A stretch of 64,000 nt of DNA from Cupriavidus lacunae. GTDB lineage: Bacteria > Pseudomonadota > Gammaproteobacteria > Burkholderiales > Burkholderiaceae. Shown here one piece after another: positions 50,935 to 58,467 of the stretch. The stretch is taken from the NCBI RefSeq assembly GCF_003353055.1, contig NZ_QKWJ01000026.1, positions 1 through 64,000 on the forward strand, written 5' to 3'. The notes beneath the pieces were generated by a model. That model searched no databases. It was not told where the DNA came from and saw only the letters and a list, made by a program, of their open reading frames with translations. Position 1 is the first letter of the stretch. Each line of letters opens with the position of its first letter. Made by a program: the position numbers and the translations under genes.

Positions 50935-51597
50935 TTACTGGTTGACCGGCGAGGCCGGGTCGAGCAGCAGCGCCATCACGTCGCGGATCTGGGCCTCGGT
51001 CAGGATGCCCTTGTGGCCAAAGCGCGGCATGTTGGAGCAGGCGGCATAGGCGCTGGAGTCCCAGATCTTGCCCCAGGTGTACTTGACGACATCCTGCGAG
51101 TTGCCGCGCAGCTTGCCGTACTGGTACAGCGACGGGCCGATATTGCCGAACGAGATCTCGGCCTTGGTCATCTGGTGGCAGGCGTAGCAGTTGCCGCCGT
51201 TGGTGCCGCCGACCGGGTCGGTGAACTGCATGCCACGGCCGTTCTGGGCGATCTTCTCGCCCTCCTTCCAGTCGCCCAGCCATTTGTCGTCGGCCGGGTA
51301 CTTGATCTGCCTGAGCTCGGCGGCCTCGACCTTCCTGGCCACCTTTGCGGGCACCTTGGTGCGGTCCGGGTACTGGCTGCAGGCCTGCTGCATGCCGTCC
51401 TGGTTCAGCACGCCCTCGACCGTGGCCGGGCCGCGGGACGAGAACGAGTCCTCGATCATGTGCTTGATGTCGGCGCCGCTGACGGCGGCGGGCTTGTCCT
51501 TGGGCGCGCGGGCCTTGGTGCTGTCCTGCGCGTGTGCACCGGTTGCCAGCAGGGTTGCCAGGGCCGCGATGGCCAGCGCTTGATTGTGTCGTTGCAT
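50935..51597 (-). CDS. soxX: Sulfur oxidation c-type cytochrome SoxX
   Basis: Small haem subunit of SoxAX, which joins thiosulfate to the SoxY cysteine. The 220 residues include a signal peptide (cut near 'GAHAQ'), an N-terminal extension of about 90 residues characteristic of the longer SoxX type, one haem site C137-YA-C140-H141, and a probable distal methionine M190 ('CSNMPRFG'). It is 18 bases after soxA. Confidence 0.93.
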   Translation of the reverse strand: MQRHNQALAIAALATLLATGAHAQDSTKARAPKDKPAAVSGADIKHMIEDSFSSRGPATVEGVLNQDGMQQACSQYPDRTKVPAKVARKVEAAELRQIKYPADDKWLGDWKEGEKIAQNGRGMQFTDPVGGTNGGNCYACHQMTKAEISFGNIGPSLYQYGKLRGNSQDVVKYTWGKIWDSSAYAACSNMPRFGHKGILTEAQIRDVMALLLDPASPVNQ

Positions 51598-51615
51598 AAC
51601 TTCTCTCCCGTACCG

Positions 51616-52443
51616 TCAGCGCTTCATTGCCGGGCCATCGTAGGTCCCGCCGTTGGCGTTCTTCGCCAGGAACATGGTCAGCGCGGTGATCACGTCCGAG
51701 CCATAGGCGGGTTCGGGAAAGCGCTGCTGGCGCAGGCAGTCGTACAGGCGGTGCTGCATGGTGCGGACCTCGCCCTGCGAGACGCGGTAGGCGGGCCAGG
51801 TGGTGTAGGCCGCCTGCGCGCCCTTGTTCGTCAGCAGGTTGGGCAGGTCCTGCAGGCGGATGCGCTGGCCGTCCACTGCATGGCAGGTGGCGCAGGCAAA
51901 GTCATAGGCGCCGCCGCGGTAGAAGAACATCTTCTCGCCCAGCGCATAGGTACGCTTTTCTTCCGGATGGCTGAGCTGCACGTTCATCTTCACGCCGCGC
52001 GACTCGCCGGTCAGATAGGCCGCCAGTCGCTCGATATCCGACGGCTTGCCCGACGAGGAGAACGGGTTCTTCGTTGCCTCTTCCCTGGTCAACCCCTGCA
52101 GCGTCTCGCGGCAATACGCCAGGCGCTGCTCAAGGTCCATGACCTTGTTGGCATCCTTGAAGTAGCGCGGCAGCTCGGCGTAGGCGCCCTTGGTCACGCC
52201 CGGGCCCTTGCCCAGGTCGCACTGCTCGAGCGAGGCGTTCCTGGGGCCGGCGGGCCTCTTCCACAGCTCTTCCCCGGCGGCCTCCCACAGTTCGGCGGGA
52301 TTGCCTTCGGCCAGCATCTGGCGGTACTTGGCGATTTCGTCGGCGGTGCTGCCCTGCGCATGCACGGCGGCAGCACCGGCCACCGCCGCGGTGGCGGCCG
52401 CGGCCAGCGCGGCGCGACGGCCCAGGCTTCGGATGGTGTTCAT
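51616..52443 (-). CDS. soxA: Sulfur oxidation c-type cytochrome SoxA, monohaem type
   Basis: Catalytic subunit of SoxAX, 275 residues with a signal peptide (1-30). Only one haem motif is present, C184-AT-C187-H188. The site of the other haem in dihaem SoxA instead has cysteines C75 and C111, likely a disulfide. The active-site cysteine, a haem ligand that forms a cysteine persulfide, is C236 in 'YDCLRQQRFPEPAYGSDV'. GGAG lies upstream of the ATG at 52443. It precedes soxX by 18 bases. Confidence 0.94.
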   Translation of the reverse strand: MNTIRSLGRRAALAAAATAAVAGAAAVHAQGSTADEIAKYRQMLAEGNPAELWEAAGEELWKRPAGPRNASLEQCDLGKGPGVTKGAYAELPRYFKDANKVMDLEQRLAYCRETLQGLTREEATKNPFSSSGKPSDIERLAAYLTGESRGVKMNVQLSHPEEKRTYALGEKMFFYRGGAYDFACATCHAVDGQRIRLQDLPNLLTNKGAQAAYTTWPAYRVSQGEVRTMQHRLYDCLRQQRFPEPAYGSDVITALTMFLAKNANGGTYDGPAMKR

Positions 52444-52516
52444 GGGGCTTCTCCTCGCGGCCTCGCACGGTCGCGGGCCGTTTTCTCTTGTATTGCCGGA
52501 AGCTACGCCGCCCGGC

Positions 52517-52978
52517 TCAGGGCTTGATATAGGCGTAGCCTTCTTCGGCCTGCAGGCGGGCAATCTCGACCACGCCGGCCGGTACTACCTTGGCTTCCAT
52601 CAACAGGCTCGATTCCGAGATCTTGCGCGCCGTCAGCGTATTGCGGCACACGCGGAACTCAACCCCGGCGGAGGCCAGCGCGCCGACCGGGCCGTCAAAG
52701 GTGTTGCCGCGCGCATCCTTGGCGCCTTCGACCAGGAAATCGACGCCATAGCCGAACGCCACCACCACGATCCTGGTGCCCGGCGCGCCGTTCAGGTGGT
52801 TGCGCAGGTTGCCCATCGCCCGCACGGCCTGGTCGATGCCTTCGGACAGCTGGTACACCACCTTCACGCGCCCGCCCTTGCCAGCCGACGCGGCAGCCGG
52901 GGCTGCCTGTGCCGCCGCCCTGGCGCTCAGGCCGATGGCGGCCAGTGCCGCCGATGCTCGAATAAATGCTCGCCGCAT
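52517..52978 (-). CDS. Exported DsrE-like protein in the sox cluster
   Basis: A 153-residue protein with a DsrE/DsrF-like fold ('VKVVYQLSEGIDQAVRAMGNLRNHLN', 'RIVVVAFGYGVDFL') and a signal peptide with a twin-arginine-like start ('MRRAFIRASAALAAIG'). A single conserved cysteine ('VEFRVCRNTL', about residue 112) could carry sulfur. Such genes are frequent between soxYZ and soxAX in betaproteobacteria and may handle sulfane sulfur in the periplasm; direct evidence is limited. Confidence 0.8.
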   Translation of the reverse strand: MRRAFIRASAALAAIGLSARAAAQAAPAAASAGKGGRVKVVYQLSEGIDQAVRAMGNLRNHLNGAPGTRIVVVAFGYGVDFLVEGAKDARGNTFDGPVGALASAGVEFRVCRNTLTARKISESSLLMEAKVVPAGVVEIARLQAEEGYAYIKP

Positions 52979-53082
52979 GTTGTTCCTTCCCGCCGGGCCA
53001 GTCCCGGCATCCGTCCCGAACCTTAGCAGACGACGGCGTGTCCTGCCGGCCCCGGACCGGGATCAGGCACCATCGGCCGGCG

Positions 53083-53394
53083 TCAGGCGATGGTCGCTTC
53101 GTCGGTGCGCTTGTCGCCCTTGTTGTCGATCCAGGTCACGGCGACCTTGTCGCCCTTGGCGCCGCCCTTAAACTTGAAGTTCAGGAACGGGTCCTTGGAC
53201 ACCGCCGGGCCGAACTGGGCGCGGAACACTTCCTTGCCCTTGCACTGGGCGGTCACGGTCTGGATATGCCAGGCCGGGACGATCTTGCCGGCAGCGTCCT
53301 TGCGCTGGCCGGTCTCCATGTCGTGCTTCATCAGAATCTTGACGTCAACCACGCCGCCGTTTTCGGTGGCGCGTACGCGCATCGGGTCTGCCAT
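53083..53394 (-). CDS. soxZ: Sulfur carrier partner SoxZ
   Basis: A 103-residue immunoglobulin-fold partner of SoxY, normal length and without a signal peptide of its own, so it is exported bound to SoxY. 'MRVRATENGGVVDVKILMKHDMETGQRKD' and 'FGPAVSKDPFLNFKFKGG' are typical. It is 45 bases after soxY, with AGGAGAG before the ATG. Confidence 0.95.
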   Translation of the reverse strand: MADPMRVRATENGGVVDVKILMKHDMETGQRKDAAGKIVPAWHIQTVTAQCKGKEVFRAQFGPAVSKDPFLNFKFKGGAKGDKVAVTWIDNKGDKRTDEATIA

Positions 53395-53439
53395 ATGTCT
53401 CTCCTGTTGCAGTGTGGAATCTCGATCCGGGGCGCGGCA

Positions 53440-53895
53440 TCAGCCGCCGCAGCCGCCCAGCGTGACCTTGATTTCCTTCGATGCCACGTACCACTTGCCG
53501 CCGGCCTTGACCGCGGCATGCACCACCGAGGTCTGGCCCATCTTCACGCGCGTGGAGACGAACGGCTCGGTGCCGGCCGGGATGACGAAGTCGGCGGCCA
53601 GCGTGTTGGGGTTCTTTTCCACCAGGATCGCGATCTGCTCGGTATCCGGGATATTGCTGGTCACGGCCACCGGCACCACGGCGCCGTTCTCGGCGATATC
53701 GGGGGCGGTGAAGGTGATGGCGGTGCTTTTTTCGGTGCCGCCGCCGCCGAGCGCCTTGATCACATCGGCAACGCTCTTGCCGTCAAAGGCGGTCTTGTTC
53801 CACTCGGCCGCCTGCGCTTCGCTGATCAGGCCGGTGGCGGCCATCAGCGACAGGACAGCGGTGACCCGCAGCACTTCTCGTCGTTTTGAATTCAT
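53440..53895 (-). CDS. soxY: Sulfur carrier protein SoxY
   Basis: A 151-residue carrier to which all sulfur intermediates are bound. The C-terminus ends in GGCGG with the carrier cysteine C149 on a flexible arm. An N-terminal signal with 'KRREVLRVTAVLSLMAATGL' resembles a twin-arginine signal, consistent with folded co-export with SoxZ. It is preceded by the stand-alone cytochrome gene and a 155-bp gap. Confidence 0.96.
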   Translation of the reverse strand: MNSKRREVLRVTAVLSLMAATGLISEAQAAEWNKTAFDGKSVADVIKALGGGGTEKSTAITFTAPDIAENGAVVPVAVTSNIPDTEQIAILVEKNPNTLAADFVIPAGTEPFVSTRVKMGQTSVVHAAVKAGGKWYVASKEIKVTLGGCGG

Positions 53896-53953
53896 TGCTT
53901 GCTCTCCGGCTACTCCGTTCCAGTCGGTCGTGGACCGCTTCAGGGTGTTGCAT

Positions 53954-53976
53954 GCGGCCGGTACATGGCCGGCCGC
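53954..53976. other. Hairpin in the gap before soxY
   Basis: GCGGCCGG (53954-53961) pairs with CCGGCCGC (53969-53976) around a 7-nt loop. It lies in the sox transcript between the cytochrome c gene and soxY and has no T-tract, so it could be an mRNA-stabilising or processing element raising soxYZ relative to soxCD. That role is inference. Confidence 0.45.
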
Positions 53977-54050
53977 TGGTTGTCCCGGGCCGCGCGGCGT
54001 TCACCGCCCGGCCCGCTGCATCGGCGGACTGCCCGCCCTGGCAGTCGGTC

Positions 54051-54377
54051 TTACTTGGCGGGGGCGCCTGCCAGCACCCACTCGACCACGGTCTTCAGGT
54101 CGGCGTCGCTGACCGCCGCGTTGGCGGGCATCGGCACCGGGCCCCAGACGCCCGAGCCACCGCTCTTGACCTTCTTGGTCAGGGTCGCCAGGGCGTTCTT
54201 GTCGCCCTTGTACTTGGCGGCCACGTCCTTGAAGGCAGGGCCGACCAGCTTCTTGTCGACCTGGTGGCAACCCATGCAGGCGTTCTTGTTGGCGATTTCC
54301 TGTGCCTTGGCGGCATCGACCGCGTGGGCCGATGCGGCGGCGCCGAGCATCAGCGCTGCGATGACAAACTGCTTCAT
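54051..54377 (-). CDS. Small class I cytochrome c in the sox cluster, SoxD C-domain-like
   Basis: A 108-residue periplasmic cytochrome c. Signal peptide 1-19 ('ALMLGAAASAHA'), haem site C34-MG-C37-H38, and a methionine in 'WGPVPMPAN' as the probable sixth ligand. It is strikingly similar to the last domain of the adjacent SoxD, both having 'KLVGP(A/S)F' and 'KYKG' at the same spacing. It probably accepts electrons from the Sox complexes. ATG 54377 gives a normal signal peptide. Confidence 0.9.
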   Translation of the reverse strand: MKQFVIAALMLGAAASAHAVDAAKAQEIANKNACMGCHQVDKKLVGPAFKDVAAKYKGDKNALATLTKKVKSGGSGVWGPVPMPANAAVSDADLKTVVEWVLAGAPAK

Positions 54378-54494
54378 TGTTAAGCTCTCCAAACTCAATA
54401 ACGCCGTGGGGACGGCAAAGGCCGCTGGGCCGTACTGCGGTGGCTTCGCGGCACACTCTGGCCGCCGCCTGGGGGCACTGCAACGGCCAGTCCG

Positions 54495-55532
54495 CTATTT
54501 TGCCTCAAGAATCCAGCCCACCATGGCCTGCACGTCCGAATCCGGGATCTGCGGCTGCGGCGGCATCGGCACGTTGCCCCATGCGCCCTGCCCGCCCGCC
54601 TTCACCTTGCGCGCCAGCGCGGCATGCGCATCCTGGCCCTTGTACTTGCCGGCGATGTCGGCGAACGACGGCCCCACCAGCTTGCGGTCCATCGCATGGC
54701 AGGCCACGCACTGATACTGGCTGGCCAGGCGCGCGCCGGGCGCCGCTGGCGCGGAGGCAACGGGTGCGGCACTTTTGCCTGCCGCGCCGCTGGCTGCGAT
54801 CCCGCGCACCGGGCCAAACGGGCGCTGCTGCTGCGCCAGGTCGCCGTGGGCATCGCGGGCGTAGTCCGGGATCGACGAGACCACCGCGACCCGATCCGTG
54901 CAGTCCTTCATGCAGGCCGTGTTGCGCGTGTCCGGCCGGCCGCGCCCCGGCCACAGGCCGTGGTCGGTGGTCATGCCGGCGCGGTTGGGCATGCGCCGCT
55001 GGACCTCGGCGATATTGGCGTCCGACAGCGTGAAGTCCGCCGGCACGATCTCGCCCAGGTTGAGCAAATAGGCGGTGACCGCGTAGACGTCATTCACGCT
55101 CAGGCTCTTGGGGGCGTTCCACGGCATCGCGCGATGGATGTAGTCCCACAGCGTGCTGACGGTGCTGACCTTCATCAGCGTGGTGCGATACGGCTGGTTG
55201 CCGGTCATGCCGGCCACGCGGCCGCGCTTGATGTCCTCGGCGGTGGTGCCCCCGACCAGCGGCGAGAACACCTCGTTGGATTCGCCGAAGTCGCCGTGGC
55301 ACGACGCGCACTTGCCGTCCCAGATCGTCTGGCCCTGCGCCACCGTGCCGCTGCCCCTGGGCAGGCCCTGGAAGTCAGGGCGCACATCGATGTCCCACGC
55401 GGCCACCTCGGCCGGTGTCGCGGTGCGGCCAAGGGCCGCACGGGCGTCGACGGTGCCGGCCCACGCCGGCATGGCGCAGCCAGCGGCCAGCATGAGGGCG
55501 GCGGCGGTCCTGAGTTCAGTCCACATGGACAT
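54495..55532 (-). CDS. soxD: Dihaem cytochrome c subunit SoxD of sulfane dehydrogenase
   Basis: Electron-accepting subunit of SoxCD, which oxidises the sulfane sulfur left on SoxY. The 345 residues have a signal peptide (1-25) and a first haem domain (C75-AS-C78-H79). A middle region ('NTACMKDCTDRV') leads to an alanine/proline-rich linker and a second haem domain (C275-VA-C278-H279). The start overlaps the end of soxC by 17 bases; ATG 55532 has GAGGTG just upstream, and ATG 55526 is an alternative. Confidence 0.93.
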   Translation of the reverse strand: MSMWTELRTAAALMLAAGCAMPAWAGTVDARAALGRTATPAEVAAWDIDVRPDFQGLPRGSGTVAQGQTIWDGKCASCHGDFGESNEVFSPLVGGTTAEDIKRGRVAGMTGNQPYRTTLMKVSTVSTLWDYIHRAMPWNAPKSLSVNDVYAVTAYLLNLGEIVPADFTLSDANIAEVQRRMPNRAGMTTDHGLWPGRGRPDTRNTACMKDCTDRVAVVSSIPDYARDAHGDLAQQQRPFGPVRGIAASGAAGKSAAPVASAPAAPGARLASQYQCVACHAMDRKLVGPSFADIAGKYKGQDAHAALARKVKAGGQGAWGNVPMPPQPQIPDSDVQAMVGWILEAK

Positions 55533-56865
55533 TGGACACCTCGCCGCCTGCCGCCACCTGCCAGCTCTGGATGGCGTTGTTGTGATAGATCGAGCGCGTG
55601 CCGCGCACCGCGCGCAATTGCGCCAGCTTCGGCTGCACGTAGCCGGTCTCGTCGATGGCCCGGCTCTGCAGAATGGCCGGGCTGCCATCCCAGACCCAAT
55701 CCAGGCTGAAGCGCGTCAGGCACTTGGACAGCACCGGCGCCTCCAGCCGCGCGGTGCGCCAGTTGCGTCCGCCGTCGGTCGAGACATCGACCTGCCTGAT
55801 GCGCCCACGCCCGGACCAGGCCAGCCCGCTGATGTTGTAGAAACCGTTGCCCACCAGCTGCTGCCCGCCCGAGGGCGTGGTGATGACCGACTTGCACTCC
55901 TGGATCGAGGTGTACTGGCGCAGCCTGCCGTCCGGCACCATGTCCACGTAGTGGATGGTCTCGTCCTTGGCGTTCCAGGGCTGGTCGCCCAGCTCCAGCC
56001 GGCGCAGCCACTTGACCCACGACACCCCCTGCACGCCCGGCACCACCAGCCGCAGCGGATAGCCGTTCTCCGGGCGCAGCATCTCGCCGTTCATGCCCCA
56101 GGCGACGATGATCTCGTCGGCCAGCTCCATCGGGATAGTGCGCGTCATCGACGAGCCGTCGCCGCCTTCGGCCAGCAGGTAGCGGCCGCGGCGCAGGTCG
56201 GCGCCGGCGTCGTCCAGCAGCACCCGCAGCGGCACTCCGGTGAACTCGCAGCACGACAACATGCCGTGGGTGTATTGCACCGTGGGCACGGCCACGTTGC
56301 CCCACTCCATGCCGGTATTGGCGCCGCATTCGATGAAATGCATGCGCGACACCGCCGGCAGGCGCATCAGGTCGTCCATGGTATAGACGCGCGGCGTGCG
56401 CACCAGGCCGTTGATCATCAGGCGGTGGCGGGCCGGGTCGATATCGTGCCAGCCCTGGTGGTGACGCTCGAAATGCAGGCCGTTGGGGGTGATGATGCCA
56501 AAGAAGCCCTGCAGCGGGGCAAAGGCCACCGATGCCGCCGACACGCGCGTCAGGCCCGGCGACTCGCGCCGCACCAGGTTTTTCTCATGCTCGGAGGGCT
56601 GCCCATAGGGGCGCGCCGCCACCGGCTGGCCCAGCGAGGTGGCCCAGGGCTGCGGCTGCAGGATGGCGGGGTCGCCCTCTGCCGCCAGCGCGTGGCGGCC
56701 TGCCGTGACGGCGGCAATCCCCGCGGCCGCGCCCAGGAAGCTCTTGCGCAGGAAATCGCGCCGCGGCGCGTCCAGGCCGTGCCGGCCGATGTCTTGCTGC
56801 AGCGATGCGCTGACGAAGTGCTCGGGCGCGGGTGCGATGCGCCCGGGCCGGTTCCGTTCCTGCAA
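55516..56865 (-). CDS. soxC: Molybdenum subunit SoxC of sulfane dehydrogenase
   Basis: Molybdopterin subunit of SoxCD, 449 residues, related to sulfite oxidase. A long N-terminus carries a twin-arginine signal ('PRRDFLRKSFLGAAAGIAAV', around residues 34-53). The molybdenum-ligating cysteine is C180 in 'MHFIECGANTGMEWG'. The dimerisation domain follows. The start is TTG at 56865, supported by GGAGGAG six bases upstream and by the absence of an ATG before the signal peptide. It is 118 bases after soxR. Confidence 0.94.
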   Translation of the reverse strand: MQERNRPGRIAPAPEHFVSASLQQDIGRHGLDAPRRDFLRKSFLGAAAGIAAVTAGRHALAAEGDPAILQPQPWATSLGQPVAARPYGQPSEHEKNLVRRESPGLTRVSAASVAFAPLQGFFGIITPNGLHFERHHQGWHDIDPARHRLMINGLVRTPRVYTMDDLMRLPAVSRMHFIECGANTGMEWGNVAVPTVQYTHGMLSCCEFTGVPLRVLLDDAGADLRRGRYLLAEGGDGSSMTRTIPMELADEIIVAWGMNGEMLRPENGYPLRLVVPGVQGVSWVKWLRRLELGDQPWNAKDETIHYVDMVPDGRLRQYTSIQECKSVITTPSGGQQLVGNGFYNISGLAWSGRGRIRQVDVSTDGGRNWRTARLEAPVLSKCLTRFSLDWVWDGSPAILQSRAIDETGYVQPKLAQLRAVRGTRSIYHNNAIQSWQVAAGGEVSNVHVD

Positions 56866-56983
56866 GTCGGTCTCCTCCGGCGCGCTCGCGACGGTCCGTC
56901 GGACCAGTCGGCGTGCCTGTTATACGGGGCGCTGCATCGGGTGCAGCAGCGATCCGTTTCCTGCCGGAAGAGTGGTGGCTCGG

Positions 56984-57367
56984 CTAGCCGGCCGTGCGGC
57001 GCTTGCGCGCCGGCGGCTCTGGTGCCGGCTGTGCCATGAAGCGGTCGACCACGCCGGAGGGCAAGGCGCTGTCCTCCAGCCGGCTTGCCACCTGCACGCA
57101 GACCGTGCGGCACAGCTCGATCACGCTTTCGTCCGCAATGGCGTAGAACACCAGGTTCGCCTCCTTGCGGCGCGACAGCACGCCCGAGCGGTACATCGCA
57201 TTGAGATGCCGCGACACATTGGTCTGCGACGAACCCACCGTCTCGACCACCGTGCTCACCGGCTTCTCGCCATCGCACAAGGCGTGCAGGATCTTCAGCC
57301 GCGTCGGCTCCGCCAACAGGCTGAAGTAGCCCGATACCTTTTCGAAAACGCGATCCAGCTCTTCCAT
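56984..57367 (-). CDS. soxR: ArsR-family repressor SoxR of the sox genes
   Basis: A 127-residue ArsR/SmtB-type winged-helix repressor. The DNA-binding helices are around 'STVVETVGSSQTNVSRHLNAM' (residues about 38-58). Cysteines at about residues 31, 85 and 89 ('HALCDGEK', 'ELCRTVCVQV') could sense sulfane sulfur by forming a di- or polysulfide, as in thiosulfate-responsive SoxR and BigR. It heads the soxCD...soxB block. A good inverted repeat lies just upstream of its start. Confidence 0.85.
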   Translation of the reverse strand: MEELDRVFEKVSGYFSLLAEPTRLKILHALCDGEKPVSTVVETVGSSQTNVSRHLNAMYRSGVLSRRKEANLVFYAIADESVIELCRTVCVQVASRLEDSALPSGVVDRFMAQPAPEPPARKRRTAG

Positions 57368-57385
57368 GCCGTCTAATATATTCGT

Positions 57386-57405
57386 ATATGCGTGAATGCG
57401 CATAT
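57386..57405. promoter_or_regulatory. Probable SoxR operator
   Basis: ATATGCG-TGAATG-CGCATAT, perfect 7-bp arms around a 6-bp spacer, 19-38 bases upstream of soxR. The nearby ATATATTCGTATAT extends the A/T-rich symmetry. The position and the AT-rich arms fit ArsR-family sites, suggesting autoregulation and control of the sox transcript. Confidence 0.65.
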
Positions 57406-57451
57406 AGTGTTTACCCACTGATGCAACACAGCATAATGCTGCGCGGTCGGA

Positions 57452-58342
57452 TCAGCGGCGCGCCAGCGCCCTGCCCGCCCACAGGCGCTGCCCAAACACG
57501 TTGAGCAGCAGCCCGGCCATCACCACCGCCGCGCCTGCCCACTGCGCGCCGGACAGGTCCTCGCCCAGCAGCACATGCGCCGACACCAGCCCCACCACCG
57601 GCACCAGCAGCGTCAGCGGCGCCACCTGGCTGGCCGGGTAGCGCGTCAGCAGCCGGCCCCACATGGTGTAGCCGAACACCGTCGCCGCGAAGGCCAGGTA
57701 AGCCATGGCGAAGACCGCCATGCCCGACACATGGGTGACGCTCTGGACGATGCGCGCCGGACCCTCGATCCACAGCGACAGCAGCGTGAACGGCACGATC
57801 GGGATCAGCGCGCCCCAGATCACCAGCCCGAGCAAATCCACCGGGCCGATCTTCTTGCTGACGATATTGCCGCTGGCCCAGCAGAACGCCGCGCACAGCG
57901 TCAGCACGAAGCCCGCCACGCTCATGCCCCCGGTGCCGCCGGCGCCGGCACCGATCAGCGCCAGCCCGCCGGCCGCCACCGCCATGCCCGCGATATTGTG
58001 CCAGCGCACCGGCTCGCCCAGCCACAGCGCGGCGATGGTCAGCGTGAAGAAGGCCTGCGACTGCAGCACCAGCGAGGCCAGTCCGGCCGGCATGCCGACT
58101 GCCATGGCATAGAACAGGAACGCGAACTGGCCCAGGCTGATGGTGGCGCCGTAGGCCAGCAGCAGCCGCGCGGGCACGCGCGGGCGCGGCACGAAGAAGA
58201 TGGCCGGGAACGCCACCAGCAGGAAGCGCAGCGCACCCAGCAGCATCGGCGGCACACCCGCCAGCCCGACCTTGATGACAACGAAGTTGACGCCCCAGAC
58301 GCAGACGATGGCGAGGGCGAGGAGACGGTCTCTGGCTTGCAT
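57452..58342 (-). CDS. EamA/DMT-family exporter
   Basis: A 296-residue drug/metabolite transporter with two EamA repeats and ten predicted membrane segments ('CVWGVNFVVIKVGLAGVPP', then in the second half 'CAAFCWASGNIVSKKIG'). E. coli EamA exports O-acetylserine and cysteine. Its position between fccAB and soxR may be chance, or it may export a sulfur metabolite; the sequence cannot decide. The ATG has only a weak ribosome site. Confidence 0.88.
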   Translation of the reverse strand: MQARDRLLALAIVCVWGVNFVVIKVGLAGVPPMLLGALRFLLVAFPAIFFVPRPRVPARLLLAYGATISLGQFAFLFYAMAVGMPAGLASLVLQSQAFFTLTIAALWLGEPVRWHNIAGMAVAAGGLALIGAGAGGTGGMSVAGFVLTLCAAFCWASGNIVSKKIGPVDLLGLVIWGALIPIVPFTLLSLWIEGPARIVQSVTHVSGMAVFAMAYLAFAATVFGYTMWGRLLTRYPASQVAPLTLLVPVVGLVSAHVLLGEDLSGAQWAGAAVVMAGLLLNVFGQRLWAGRALARR

Positions 58343-58467
58343 GGGGCGGCGGGGCTCGAACGGGCTTGGGTGTCAGTCGGAACGCCTAGGGTAGCAGCGC
58401 CGGTCCGCGCGCCATTGCACGTTCTTGCGGTTTTGCGAGGGCCGCGCCGCCCTCGCAACACTGCCGC

